Origin: Polaromonas sp. YR568
GTDB lineage: Bacteria > Pseudomonadota > Gammaproteobacteria > Burkholderiales > Burkholderiaceae_C
Assembly: GCA_945878995.1 (NCBI GenBank)
Contig: CAMCUN010000038.1
Coordinates: 1 to 35,113 of the forward strand
Length of the DNA: 35,113 bases
Direction of reading: 5' to 3'
Each line of letters opens with the position of its first letter. Within the stretch, counting starts at the first letter, position 1. Made by a program: the position numbers and the translations under genes. Shown here one piece after another: positions 1-8,120 of this stretch. Under the pieces are notes generated by a model. That model was not told the origin of the DNA and ran no database searches. It was given only the letters and a program-made list of their open reading frames with translations.

Positions 1-430
1 AGGTCACCACACAGGGCAAAGTTTCGTAGTCGATCTCGGCCAGCTCAGCGGCGTTTGCAGCCAGCTCAGCGGTGTCAGCTATCACCATGGCCATGGGCTG
101 GCCCACGTAGAGCACCTTCGAGTCCGCCAGTACCGGCATCCGGCAGACAACCTGCGGCTGGCCCAGCGGGCCTTCGACGGTCGCCGAATTGACCAGGCCG
201 GAAAAACCGGCCGCCGCCACGTCCTGCGCCGTCAGTACTGCGCGAACGCCGGGCGCTTGGCGCACCTTGCTCCAGTCTGCTCGAAAGCGGGCATGGGCAT
301 GATCCGTCCGCACCACGGCCGCATGCAGCGTGCCTTGCTCCCAAGTATCAGAGGTGAACTGTCCGGTGCCGGTGATCAGGCGCTGGTCTTCCTTGCGCAG
401 CAGCGGCTGGGGGCTCAGGACCGCGCTCAC
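1..430 (-). CDS. Molybdopterin-binding large subunit of a xanthine dehydrogenase/CO dehydrogenase-type hydroxylase, N-terminal part only
   Basis: This is the N-terminal part (about 143 residues) of a gene that runs off the left edge. It starts with GTG, which overlaps the TGA stop of the upstream 2Fe-2S gene (GTGA), so the two are probably translationally coupled. The first residues read MSAVLSPQPLLRKEDQRLI, followed by TGTGQFTSD, a typical N-terminus of CoxL/XdhB-type subunits (R-x-E-D-x-x-L-x-T-G). A later stretch, LYVGQPMAMVIADT, matches the 'VGQPVAAVVA' region of the aldehyde oxidase a/b hammerhead domain. Enzymes of this family hydroxylate aromatic heterocycles or aldehydes using a molybdenum-cytosine-dinucleotide cofactor. 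The substrate cannot be told because the catalytic and substrate-binding parts are outside the window. The FAD-binding subunit is not visible and may lie further left or be absent. Confidence 0.88.
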   Translation of the reverse strand, partial: MSAVLSPQPLLRKEDQRLITGTGQFTSDTWEQGTLHAAVVRTDHAHARFRADWSKVRQAPGVRAVLTAQDVAAAGFSGLVNSATVEGPLGQPQVVCRMPVLADSKVLYVGQPMAMVIADTAELAANAAELAEIDYETLPCVVT

Positions 431-897
431 GCCTGGCTCCCCCGCATAAGCTGCGCCGCCTCATGCACCGCCTCCACGATATTCACGTAGCCGGTGCATC
501 GGCACAGATTGCCTTCCAGGCCTTCTTCGATCTGCTCGCGGGTCGGCTGGGGCAGCTCCCGCAGCAAATCGACGCTGGCCATGATCATGCCGGGCGTGCA
601 AAAGCCGCACTGCAGACCGTGGCAGCGGGAAAACGCCTCTTGCATCGGGTGCAAGCCAGCCAGGCCCAGGCCCTCGATGGTCAGCACCTGGCCGCCGTCG
701 GCCTGCGCAGCCAGCACACTGCAAGACTTGACCGCCCGACCATCAAGGTGAACGGTACAGCAGCCGCACTGTGAAGTGTCGCAGCCGACATGGGTGCCGG
801 TCAGGCCGCAGTGATCACGAATCACATTGACCAGCAAGGTATGGTCAGGCACGTCGAGGGTGCGAAGAGTACCGTTAAGCGTTAAATTTATGAGCAT
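427..897 (-). CDS. 2Fe-2S iron-sulfur subunit of a molybdenum hydroxylase (CoxS/XdhC type)
   Basis: This 156-residue protein has the usual length for the small electron-transfer subunit. The N-terminal plant-type ferredoxin domain carries one cluster with Cys39, Cys44, Cys47 and Cys59 (motif CDTSQCGCC then a later Cys). The C-terminal helical domain carries the second cluster with Cys97, Cys100, Cys132 and Cys134 (CGFCTPGM and CRCTGY). The subunit passes electrons from the molybdenum centre of the downstream large subunit towards FAD or an external acceptor. It is the first gene of a leftward operon and overlaps the next gene by 4 bases. No clear Shine-Dalgarno sequence precedes the ATG. An AT-rich stretch with a TTATAA hexamer lies just upstream, so the message may have a very short leader. 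Confidence 0.93.
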   Translation of the reverse strand: MLINLTLNGTLRTLDVPDHTLLVNVIRDHCGLTGTHVGCDTSQCGCCTVHLDGRAVKSCSVLAAQADGGQVLTIEGLGLAGLHPMQEAFSRCHGLQCGFCTPGMIMASVDLLRELPQPTREQIEEGLEGNLCRCTGYVNIVEAVHEAAQLMRGSQA

Positions 898-1120
898 ACC
901 GAAATTTGTAAATTTATAACAATGTAATCTACCTCATTGCAGCCGTGCTTGCAGGGCGGGCCTGTCGCCTGGGGTTCAGGCCGGGCCGCGGTTGACTGTC
1001 GCGCAAACGAGCCAGGGGCCATAACCTTTCCTAAGTAGCAGGAAAGTCATTGGTTTCATCAATATTCGCCGCGTGTTGGAGCCCATTGAGGGCCAGGACA
1101 TGGGGGGTCACGGCCCAAGG
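898..1120. other. Intergenic stretch with a weak leftward promoter candidate and a small hairpin
   Basis: No gene is supported in these 223 bases. The right-to-left reading has a TTATAA hexamer at 914-919, about 17 bases before the 2Fe-2S gene start, which could be a -10 element; the -35 region is poor. A perfect 7-base inverted repeat (CTTTCCT / AGGAAAG) at 1026-1046 with a 7-base loop lies downstream of the DUF1501 gene, but no T-run follows it on the minus strand, so it is only a weak terminator candidate. Confidence 0.35.
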
Positions 1121-2506
1121 TCAGACCCTGAACAAACCGAGGTCACGCTGGCTGTACTCGCCAATGTTCGGTGCCACCAAGGGTATGTCGCTGTCGCTCA
1201 CGCCCATCCAGCGCGCCAGTGTGGCGGCCAGCTGATCGACGGCAGTGGTCGGCAGCAGCCGACCCTGACCGACATCATCGGGACCGTTCAGGGCCAGCTC
1301 AGGGTTGCGGCCATGAAAGCGGCCGCCGGCCACCGCCCCGCCCAACACAAAATGGTGGCTGCCCCAACCGTGGTCGCTGCCGTCGCCATTGCTGCTGAAG
1401 GTGCGCCCGAAGTCACTGGCCGTGAAGGCGGTGACCTGCTGGGACACACCCATCTCTGTGGTGGCGTCGTGAAAGCTGCGCAAGGCACTGGCCAATTGGG
1501 CCAACAAACCAGGGTGCTGGGCCACCAAGAAGTCATGCAGGTCAAAGCCGCCCAGGGAAACAAAAAAGACCTGCCGCTTGACTCCCAGGGCCTGACGCAC
1601 GCTGATCAGCCTGGCGACCATGCGCAGTTGCATGGCCAGTGGGCTGCTGGTGTCAAAGGCGGTGTTCAAGACGGGGGCGGCGGCCATGGCTGCGCTCAAA
1701 GTGTCATTGGCTTCTATGGCGCGGCTCATCACACGGGTGTACTCAGCGCGCATCAAGTGGCTGTGGGGGGCGGTAACCAACTTGAGCATCGCATTTTGCG
1801 CGACGCTGCTGCCAAACAAGGCTTGCCGCACGCCTTGCAGAGGCACGCTGCCGTTGCTGCTGACTTGGTACTGCACCGCTTGGCGTCCGCTCATGTAGAC
1901 GGCGTTGCCACTGACGTTGACGCAGGTGAAGCTGGCGCGTTCATTGCTGGCCATGAAGAGGTCGCCCAGGCGACCACCCCAGCCTGAAATGCTGCCCTCC
2001 GGCAGCGAGCTTTGCCACACCGATTGTTGGTCGTTGTGGGAAAAAAGCTTGGGCGGCAGGGGCACACTGGCCGCGTTGTACTGGGCTTTGGTGGTGGGTC
2101 GCATGAGTGTGCCCACATTGAGCAGCACGCCCAGCTGTTGACTGTCAAACAAGCTCTTGAGGGGAGCCAATTCTGGGGCCAGCGCCAATTGGCGCCCGCC
2201 AGGCAAAGGCTCGCGGGGCACCAGTGCGGTGGCCGCCAGGGCGTCGCGAGCGGTGGCCATGCTGGTGCGCACACGCAGGTACTCGGCATGGGTGGCCGCA
2301 TCAAACGGAGGCAAGGTGTTGATGTGGTCATTGCCGCCGTACAAAAAAACACACACCAGGGCTTTGTAGTCGTTGGCGCTTTGGGCTGCGGCCTCGGACA
2401 TGGCCAGCAGGTGCAGTGCCCAGGGGCTGGCCAGACCTGCCAGCGACAGCTGGGCGGCGCGTTGCATGAACGCGCGGCGAGACGCTTGGGACAGGGGGGC
2501 GCTCAT
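1121..2506 (-). CDS. DUF1501 domain protein, probably Tat-exported
   Basis: This is a 461-residue protein of the DUF1501 family (alkaline-phosphatase-like fold, function unknown). The N-terminus has a twin-arginine signal (SRRAFMQ at about residues 9-15), then a hydrophobic stretch ending in an Ala-rich AAAQS site, so it is predicted to be exported folded. After the signal come the family hallmarks 'VCVFLYGGNDHINTL', 'SLGGFDLHDFL' and 'DFGRTFSSNGDGSDHGWGSHH', rich in Asp and His as expected for a metal-binding fold. It lies 15 bases downstream of the DUF1800 gene, and this pairing is a common co-occurrence in proteobacteria and planctomycetes. No enzymatic activity can be assigned from sequence. 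Confidence 0.9.
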   Translation of the reverse strand: MSAPLSQASRRAFMQRAAQLSLAGLASPWALHLLAMSEAAAQSANDYKALVCVFLYGGNDHINTLPPFDAATHAEYLRVRTSMATARDALAATALVPREPLPGGRQLALAPELAPLKSLFDSQQLGVLLNVGTLMRPTTKAQYNAASVPLPPKLFSHNDQQSVWQSSLPEGSISGWGGRLGDLFMASNERASFTCVNVSGNAVYMSGRQAVQYQVSSNGSVPLQGVRQALFGSSVAQNAMLKLVTAPHSHLMRAEYTRVMSRAIEANDTLSAAMAAAPVLNTAFDTSSPLAMQLRMVARLISVRQALGVKRQVFFVSLGGFDLHDFLVAQHPGLLAQLASALRSFHDATTEMGVSQQVTAFTASDFGRTFSSNGDGSDHGWGSHHFVLGGAVAGGRFHGRNPELALNGPDDVGQGRLLPTTAVDQLAATLARWMGVSDSDIPLVAPNIGEYSQRDLGLFRV

Positions 2507-2521
2507 GGTGAGGTCTTTGCG

Positions 2522-4189
2522 TCAAATTTGAATGAGGTACTCTGGCGCGCACAAGACCAGATGCACAGCCGCGTACACGCGGTTGTTGCGGCCAGCGGCG
2601 GTGGCCGCAGAGATGCTGTTGACCGCCTGGGTGATGAGGGCCAGCGTGTCCTGCGACAAAGCGTTGGCGGCCAGCAGCAAGGCCACGCGGCGCACCAGGG
2701 CTGGGGCGTCGCTGGCCAAGGCCAGCTCGGCGCTGTAGTTGGGTCTGAGCTCTGCGACGCCGCTGGCCACAAAGCTTTGCGCAAAATTGGCCCAGCCCAC
2801 CACGGTCGATTCGTTGGTGATCTGAAACTCAGGCGCGGTGATGCCTTGCTCACCCAGAGCGGAGTTGGGTGGCACATAGCCGGGCCTGAAGAAGTTGAAC
2901 ACCGAGGGCGCCCGAAACGGGCTTTGACCCAAGCGGGTGGCCGGGTCCGAGAGGTTGCCCACATTCCACAAGCCAGTGGGCGATGTCACGCCAAAGGTGC
3001 GGGCCCACTGCACAAAGCGCACCACTGGCTCGCGCAGCATGCCTCGGCTGTTCTGGCCGTCTGCGGGTGCGCGGCTGGCTTCAGGGTCGAGAAGCACCGC
3101 ACGCAGCACCGCTTGGAGGTCACCGCGCACGCCCTGGCCGTTGTTGTTGAAGACGGCGGCCACGCGGCTGACATAGGCCGCACTGGGGTGGCTGCAGACC
3201 AGGCGCTGTATCAATTGGCGGCCTATGAAGGGCCCTACGTTGGGGTGCTGGGCAATGGCATCCAAGGCCATGGCCAGACCCTCGGCGGCGGGCGTGTTGG
3301 CCGGCACTGTGGTGCCCAAAAATCGCTTTTCTGCGCTTTCGTGGTTGGCGCTGTTGACCACCATGGGGCGTTGGGCGTGGCCGGGGTCGGTGCGCACAAA
3401 GCGGTCGTGGTCCCAGCCTGTGAAGACGCGCGCCAAGCCGGTGATGGTGTCTTGGCTGTAGGTCTCTTGGGGCTGTCCTCGGCCGTCGAGCCGGGCGCTG
3501 CCATCAAGGTTGAGCTCGACCAGCCCCACAGAAAACAACTGCAGCACCTCACGGGCGTAGTTTTCGTCGGGCACGCGCCCGGTCGCCGCGTTGGCTTTGC
3601 GGTTGCCACGCATGTTCAGGTACACCCCCATGGCCGGGGACAAGGTCACCGCCTCCAGCAACTGCCGGTAGTTGCCAAAGGCGTGGGTCTCCAGCAGGTC
3701 CACATAGGCGGCCATCACAAAACCGCGCCAAGGCACGGGCAGTCCTTGCATGGAGACCACAAAAATTTCAGACAGCGCCAGCACCATGCGCTGCCTGAGC
3801 ACGTCGGGTGATGCAATGAGCTTGCGCCAGACTGTGTTTTCAAACCCATTAAAGCCATTGAGGTTGGCCTCCACCGCCAAGCCCTGACTGAGCATGGTGC
3901 TGTAGTGGCCCTCGGTGCGCGGGATGGCGAACTGCTCGTCCAACCAAGCGCGGGCGCCCAGCGCCTTGACGCGGTCGATGTGCGGGTCGGTCGCGCCAAA
4001 CGCGGCCTGTGCCAGCAGGCGAGAAGCATCTTCATCCGTCAAAGCAAGGGCCAAGAGCGTTGATCCGTCTTTGGCACTGTCAGCGCCAAGCTGACTGCCA
4101 GAGCCTCCTCCACCACAAGCGGCCAACAGGGCTGCCGCGCCCCATGGTGCGCACGCAGACAACTGTGGCTCGGCAGGTGATGGGCTCAT
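2522..4189 (-). CDS. DUF1800 domain protein, probable lipoprotein
   Basis: This is a 555-residue DUF1800 family protein. The N-terminus contains a lipobox-like LLAAC with Cys25 followed by a Gly/Ser-rich linker, suggesting lipid attachment. The n-region before it has no Lys or Arg, which is unusual for a lipoprotein signal, so export is not certain. Typical family segments are 'RLLAQAAFGATDPHIDRV' near residue 58, 'NYAREVLQLFSVG' and 'FIGRQLIQRLVCSHPS'. The role of the family is unknown; it almost always accompanies DUF1501, and here it is the first gene of that two-gene leftward operon. An in-frame upstream ATG at 4194 is followed at once by a stop, which fixes the start at 4189. Confidence 0.9.
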   Translation of the reverse strand: MSPSPAEPQLSACAPWGAAALLAACGGGGSGSQLGADSAKDGSTLLALALTDEDASRLLAQAAFGATDPHIDRVKALGARAWLDEQFAIPRTEGHYSTMLSQGLAVEANLNGFNGFENTVWRKLIASPDVLRQRMVLALSEIFVVSMQGLPVPWRGFVMAAYVDLLETHAFGNYRQLLEAVTLSPAMGVYLNMRGNRKANAATGRVPDENYAREVLQLFSVGLVELNLDGSARLDGRGQPQETYSQDTITGLARVFTGWDHDRFVRTDPGHAQRPMVVNSANHESAEKRFLGTTVPANTPAAEGLAMALDAIAQHPNVGPFIGRQLIQRLVCSHPSAAYVSRVAAVFNNNGQGVRGDLQAVLRAVLLDPEASRAPADGQNSRGMLREPVVRFVQWARTFGVTSPTGLWNVGNLSDPATRLGQSPFRAPSVFNFFRPGYVPPNSALGEQGITAPEFQITNESTVVGWANFAQSFVASGVAELRPNYSAELALASDAPALVRRVALLLAANALSQDTLALITQAVNSISAATAAGRNNRVYAAVHLVLCAPEYLIQI

Positions 4190-4776
4190 TGCATGAATTT
4201 ATGTCAAAAAAACTTTTTTTACCCAGCTTAATTCGGATTAGTTAAAGATTAATGTATTTAATTGCAAACTAATCATCGTTTGCGGGGTGCTGCATGAGGG
4301 CAGCAGTTTTGAAACCCAACAGAGCCCTCAGAGCCCATGCTGCTTGCTGCCATGGCCTGCACGCAGCCGTCCAGCCTGCCTGCCTGCCGCGGCGATATGG
4401 TCAGACCTCTCGCTGTGAGAGTCGCCGACTCAAGCGGCCATGAGCAAGAGCTCGCGCAAGCCATCGTCGGCAGGCAGGCTCCTAAAAATACGAAAGGCTT
4501 GTCTTCTGTAGAGGCTGGCCTGCCGGCGATTCTTGGCCTGCGGGAATGACCGTTGACCGGTGCGATTCGCCAGCAGGCTGGCTCCTACAAGGCCCCAGGT
4601 TTTTTGTATTTGTAGGAGCTTGCCTGCAAGCGATTTGTGGCGCTGAACCAGATCAGTTTGCCGCCAAAAATCGCCGGCAGGCCGGCTCCTACAAAGAAAA
4701 AATACAGTGGGCGCAGCGCCAGTGGCGGCCCAATCCAGGGGAATATCAGTGCGCCACTGCGGTCACGGGCAAGCCG
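4190..4776. other. Long gene-free gap with AT-rich promoter region and REP-like repeats
   Basis: No convincing gene lies in these 587 bases. The part next to the DUF1800 gene (about 4190-4275) is markedly AT-rich and presumably holds its leftward promoter; a TTGACA hexamer occurs at 4207-4202 on the minus strand but is too close to the start codon to be its -35. The part from about 4460 to 4700 is built of short REP-like palindromic units listed separately. Short open frames across this stretch translate the repeats and show no family resemblance. Confidence 0.6.
4464..4694. repeat. Cluster of five REP-like palindromic units
   Basis: Five imperfect copies of a roughly 24-base element are present at about 4464-4485, 4504-4530, 4564-4590, 4609-4634 and 4669-4694. 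In one orientation the core is TCGCCGGCAGGCCGGCTCCT, in the other it is TGTAGGAGCTTGCCTGCAAG. Orientation alternates and the first two copies are more diverged. The same family makes up the array at 32216-32511. The design resembles Pseudomonas-type REP/REPIN elements that are mobilised by RAYT transposases; no RAYT gene is in the window. Confidence 0.75.
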
Positions 4777-6027
4777 TTAAGTGTTGTTTGCCACGCCGAC
4801 TTTGTGCAGCGGCTTGGTCGCCAACATGAAGGCCAGCGAGCCCATGGCCGCCGTGAGCGCCAGCAGGGTGAAGCCCAGGCGGTAGTCGCCGGTCAGATCG
4901 GCGAGCACGCCTGCCACCATGGGGCCAGCGATTTGCCCCACGGCAATCACGGCAGCTGATATGCCCATGATGGCGCCAATCGCGCCAACGCCAAAATAGT
5001 CGGCCCGGATGGCCTGCATGAGCGGGCCCCGCAGCCCCCAGGCCAGGCCATGAAACACGGCAAAAGCGACGAGTTCGGCGAGGTGGGTGGAAAAAGTCAA
5101 GAAAAGCAGCCCGATGGCGTGGGAAAGCATGCACAGCGCCGCGACCTTTCTTTTGTCGAAGCGCTCGCCCATGCCCGCGCCCAGCAGCACGCCCACCAAC
5201 TGGCCAAACGTCATCAGCATGATGACCCAGCCGGCCGTGGCCACCGAGTAACCCAGCCCCTCTTTGATGTGGGTGATGGCGTGCACATTGACGGCGGTGA
5301 CCACCAGCAAAGCCAGGCCGTGGCCCAGGGCCAGCATCCAAAAGGCGCGGGTGGCCAGCGCTTGCCGGGCCGTGAAGCCCACGGGTGCAGGCGCTTTGGG
5401 CGCGGACAAGGGGTCTGCAGGCGTTGAAGCAGGCGCGATGCCATCGACATAGTCACCATGGTCTTGCGGGCGACGGCGTATCACCCTGGCCATGGGCAGG
5501 CCCACCACCAAGGCCAACACACCCGTGCCCAAGGCGGTGTGGCGCCAGCCCCATTGCTGCATGGACCAGGCCATGAGCGGGACAGCCAAGCCACCCAGGG
5601 CCAGCCCCAAGCTCATGATGGACAGGGCGCGGGCGCGCTGCTTTTCAAACCAATGAACAATGGCCACCGACAAGGGGAAATAGCCCGCCAGGCTGGCGCC
5701 CACGGCCATGAGGGCGGCGCTGAAGTAAAAGGTGGCGACCGAATCCACCTGGCTGAGCAGCAGCAGCCCGGCGCTGAAAATCACAATGCCCCAACGAATG
5801 ATGGACTGCGGCCCTAGGCGGTCCATCAGCCAGCCGAGCAGCGGCCCAATGATGGCCGACTCGGCCGACTGCAGGGCGGCCGCACCGCTGAGCGTGGTTT
5901 TGCTCCAGCCCATTTCCTCAGACAGCACGGCGATGTACAGGCCAAAGGACTGCAGCAGCAAGGCGCCCAACAAAAACTGGATGGCGCAGGCGGCGCCCAC
6001 CATCTTCCAGCCGTAAAAAATCTTCAT
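4777..6027 (-). CDS. MFS transporter, monocarboxylate/oxalate-formate antiporter-like
   Basis: This is a 416-residue major facilitator with about 12 hydrophobic segments. The N-terminus MKIFYGWKMVGAACAIQFL followed by 'SFGLYIAVLSEEMGWSKTTLSGA' is characteristic of the OFA/monocarboxylate-porter type group (W-S-r/k-t-x-l-s-g after TM1). The middle contains a charged cytoplasmic loop (VIRRRPQDHGDY) separating the two six-helix halves. I place the start at the ATG at 6027 because homologues begin with 'FYGWK'; a TTG at 6060 in the same frame has a weak AGGA upstream and would add 11 residues. It is divergent from the BenE gene across a 180-base gap. The substrate is likely a small organic acid, by family only. 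Confidence 0.85.
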   Translation of the reverse strand: MKIFYGWKMVGAACAIQFLLGALLLQSFGLYIAVLSEEMGWSKTTLSGAAALQSAESAIIGPLLGWLMDRLGPQSIIRWGIVIFSAGLLLLSQVDSVATFYFSAALMAVGASLAGYFPLSVAIVHWFEKQRARALSIMSLGLALGGLAVPLMAWSMQQWGWRHTALGTGVLALVVGLPMARVIRRRPQDHGDYVDGIAPASTPADPLSAPKAPAPVGFTARQALATRAFWMLALGHGLALLVVTAVNVHAITHIKEGLGYSVATAGWVIMLMTFGQLVGVLLGAGMGERFDKRKVAALCMLSHAIGLLFLTFSTHLAELVAFAVFHGLAWGLRGPLMQAIRADYFGVGAIGAIMGISAAVIAVGQIAGPMVAGVLADLTGDYRLGFTLLALTAAMGSLAFMLATKPLHKVGVANNT

Positions 6028-6207
6028 TTGTGCTTGTTGTTCATGCACTTGTATGAACAAAAGTCCTGATGGTCAAACATCGGCCAATGTAGTTCAATCA
6101 AGCCATTCTCTTATTGAGCTAAGTTTTTGCATGGTAGCGCAGGCGCAGCTCGCTTGTGTTGGCACGCCAAACCGTTTGAATGAAAAGCCACGCCCTCCGC
6201 CCCCTCC

Positions 6208-7440
6208 ATGTCCCCCATGAGCTCTCCTTTTGAAAAACCGGCCGGCCCTGCAGCCACCCCCGCCCACTTGTTGAGCGACTTTGGCGGTGTGTATGCCCTG
6301 AATGGGGTGGTAGGCTTTTTGTTTGCCTGCACCGGCCCGGTGGCCATCATCCTGAGCACGGGCGCGCGCGGCGGCTTGTCGGAAGCTGACATCACGTCTT
6401 GGATTTTTGGCTCATTTTTCCTCAACGGCTTTTTGACCATGGCGCTGTCCATGTACTACCGCCAGCCACTGGTGCTGTTTTGGAGCATTCCCGGCGCCGT
6501 GTTGGTGGGACCGGCCCTGGGCCACCTGAGCTTTCCTGAAGTCATAGGCGCTTTTTTGGCCACCGGCGTGTTGATGCTGGTGCTGGGTGTGTCGGGCTGG
6601 GTGCGCCGAGCCATGGACGCCATTCCCCTGCCCATCGTGATGGCGATGGTGGCGGGCGTGTTTTTGCGCTTTGGGCTGGATTTGGTGCGTGCTTTTCACT
6701 CTCAACTGGGGGTGGCGCTGCCCATGACGCTGGCCTTTGTGGCGCTGAGCGTGTGGCCGCGGGTGGCCCGGGTGCTGCCGCCACTGGTCGGTGCGCTGGT
6801 GGCGGGCGTCGTGGCGGTGTGGCTGCTGGGCGCCTACCAGCCTCCCACGGGCGAGCTTTTCAGCGTGGTGCAGCCCCAGCTTTACACCCCGCAGTTCAGC
6901 TGGGCGGCCATGTTTGAGCTGGTGGTGCCGCTGGCCATCACTGTGCTGGTGGTGCAAAACGGCCAGGGCGTGGCGATTTTGCGCACCCACGGCCACCAGC
7001 CACCCGTGAACGCCATCACCATCGCCTGCGGTGTGGGGGCGTTTGTGACGGGCCTCTTTGGCGCGGTGTCCACCTGCCTGACCGGGCCTGTGAATGCGCT
7101 GATTTCGTCCAGCGGGCAAAAAGAGCGGCAATACACCGCGGCTGTTTTTGTCGCCCTGCTCGGCCTGGGTTTTGGCCTGTTCGCGCCGTTTTTCACCCGC
7201 TTGATGCTGGCCATGCCCCCAGCCTTCATGGCCACGCTGGCCGGCCTGGCCATGCTGCGGGTGTTGCAGTCGGCGTTTTCGTCGGCGTTTACCTCAACGC
7301 CCAAGGACCAAGCCACGCTGGGCGCGCTGGTGTGCTTTTTGGTGACCGTGGCCGACATGCCCATTTTTGGCATAGGCGCGGCCTTTTGGGGCTTGGTGCT
7401 GGGCTGGCTCACCACGCGGGTGCTGGAGCGCCAGCGCTGA
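6208..7440 (+). CDS. Benzoate/H+ symporter family transporter (BenE type)
   Basis: This is a 410-residue membrane protein with about 12 hydrophobic segments and the BenE family pattern: 'NGVVGFLFACTGPVAIIL' in the first helix, 'SWIFGSFFLNGFLT', 'PLVLFWSIPGAVLVGPAL' and, in the second half, 'NGQGVAILRTHGHQPPVNAIT' followed by 'FGAVSTCLTGPVNALI'. Family members carry benzoate or related aromatic acids with protons across the inner membrane. No ben catabolic genes are next to it, so the actual substrate is open. A second possible start lies 9 bases downstream (MSSPFEKP); neither has a strong Shine-Dalgarno sequence. It is a single-gene unit as far as visible, with arsR 60 bases downstream. Confidence 0.88.
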   Translation: MSPMSSPFEKPAGPAATPAHLLSDFGGVYALNGVVGFLFACTGPVAIILSTGARGGLSEADITSWIFGSFFLNGFLTMALSMYYRQPLVLFWSIPGAVLVGPALGHLSFPEVIGAFLATGVLMLVLGVSGWVRRAMDAIPLPIVMAMVAGVFLRFGLDLVRAFHSQLGVALPMTLAFVALSVWPRVARVLPPLVGALVAGVVAVWLLGAYQPPTGELFSVVQPQLYTPQFSWAAMFELVVPLAITVLVVQNGQGVAILRTHGHQPPVNAITIACGVGAFVTGLFGAVSTCLTGPVNALISSSGQKERQYTAAVFVALLGLGFGLFAPFFTRLMLAMPPAFMATLAGLAMLRVLQSAFSSAFTSTPKDQATLGALVCFLVTVADMPIFGIGAAFWGLVLGWLTTRVLERQR

Positions 7441-7471
7441 AGGGCAAGGGGCTTGATGGCCTCACAGTTGC

Positions 7472-7487
7472 TTCAACAGCGCTTGAA
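7472..7487. promoter_or_regulatory. Candidate ArsR operator in the arsR promoter
   Basis: The 16-base site TTCAACAGCGCTTGAA is an inverted repeat with the same half-sites and spacing (TTCAA-N6-TTGAA) as the site before the GAPDH gene at 8808-8825. It ends 13 bases before the arsR start and sits between a TTGCTT (7468-7473) and a TATGCT (7489-7494) that could be -35 and -10 elements (15-base spacer). Binding here would give autorepression of arsR. Confidence 0.6.
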
Positions 7488-7500
7488 CTATGCTTGAGCC

Positions 7501-7836
7501 ATGGATGAAAAAGCTGCCGTCACCGCCCTCACCGCCTTGGCGCACGAAGCTCGGCTGCGCATTTTTCGCGCGCTCATGGGTGCGGGGCCCTCGGGCCTCA
7601 CGCCCACCAGCTTGGCGGCCATGCTGGGTTTGACGAGCTCCAACCTGTCTTTTCACCTCAAGGAACTCACGCAGGCCAACTTGGTGTCGGCCGAGCGCGA
7701 CGGCCGGCAGCTGTTTTACCGCCCGCACTTGAGCGCCATGAACGGCTTGGTGGGCTACTTGGTGGACCACTGCTGCCAGGGCCAGGGCTGCGCCGAGGCG
7801 CCCCAGTCTGCGCTCAGTTGCGGGCCGGCCTGCTGA
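7501..7836 (+). CDS. arsR: ArsR-family metalloid-responsive repressor
   Basis: This is a 111-residue winged-helix repressor. The DNA-binding part is the region 'SLAAMLGLTSSNLSFHLKELTQANLVSAERDGRQLFYR' (residues about 38-74), with helix-turn-helix and beta wing in the usual order. The C-terminus has a cysteine cluster: Cys91-Cys92, Cys97, Cys107 and Cys111. A Cys-Cys-x4-Cys arrangement near the C-terminus is like the As(III) site described for Acidithiobacillus ferrooxidans ArsR (Cys95, Cys96, Cys102), and differs from the CxC site in the DNA-binding helix of plasmid R773 ArsR. Candidate operators occur before this gene and before the GAPDH-arsJ genes, so it probably controls both. The two extra Cys at the end are of unknown use. 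Confidence 0.9.
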   Translation: MDEKAAVTALTALAHEARLRIFRALMGAGPSGLTPTSLAAMLGLTSSNLSFHLKELTQANLVSAERDGRQLFYRPHLSAMNGLVGYLVDHCCQGQGCAEAPQSALSCGPAC

Positions 7837-7876
7837 GCTTGGGGCGATTGCCAGAAAGACTTAGAAAGTAGACAAA

Positions 7877-8083
7877 ATGCCCACGGTCACCGTTTCCACA
7901 AAATTTCAAGTGGTGATTCCCAAGGACATCCGAGACGCGCTCAAGTTGGTGGCGGGTCAACGAATGGAAGTGCGGCTCAGCGGCGGCAAAGTGGAGTTTG
8001 TGCCTGAAAGGTCCATCTTGTCCTACCGGGGGCACTGGCCAGTACTTGACAGCATGGTGCAACGGGACGATGACCGCGTGTGA
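7877..8083 (+). CDS. AbrB/MazE/SpoVT-type antitoxin-like DNA-binding protein, no toxin partner
   Basis: This is a 68-residue protein whose first 45 residues form a swapped-hairpin AbrB domain: '[21 protein letters not shown]' followed by '[17 protein letters not shown]'. The C-terminal tail ([17 protein letters not shown]) is the acidic type that in VapB-like antitoxins contacts a PIN-domain toxin. No PIN toxin follows: the next gene is a convergent BrnA antitoxin 38 bases away. It may therefore be an orphan antitoxin, a remnant of a vapBC pair, or a stand-alone regulator. It starts 40 bases after arsR on the same strand and may be transcribed with it. Confidence 0.82.
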   Translation: MPTVTVSTKFQVVIPKDIRDALKLVAGQRMEVRLSGGKVEFVPERSILSYRGHWPVLDSMVQRDDDRV

Positions 8084-8120
8084 GCTTGGGCTCTGTGCCT
8101 GCTCAAGACCCACTCGGCTG

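Noticed and set aside
2012..3811. A 599-codon plus-strand open frame across the DUF1501 and DUF1800 genes
   Set aside because: It lies antisense to two well-supported genes, is rich in Gln, His and Gly as antisense frames of GC-rich genes are, and shows no family motif.
4273..4959. Short open frames in the gap between the DUF1800 and MFS genes
   Set aside because: They cover REP-like units or run antisense into the MFS gene and show no homology that I recognise.
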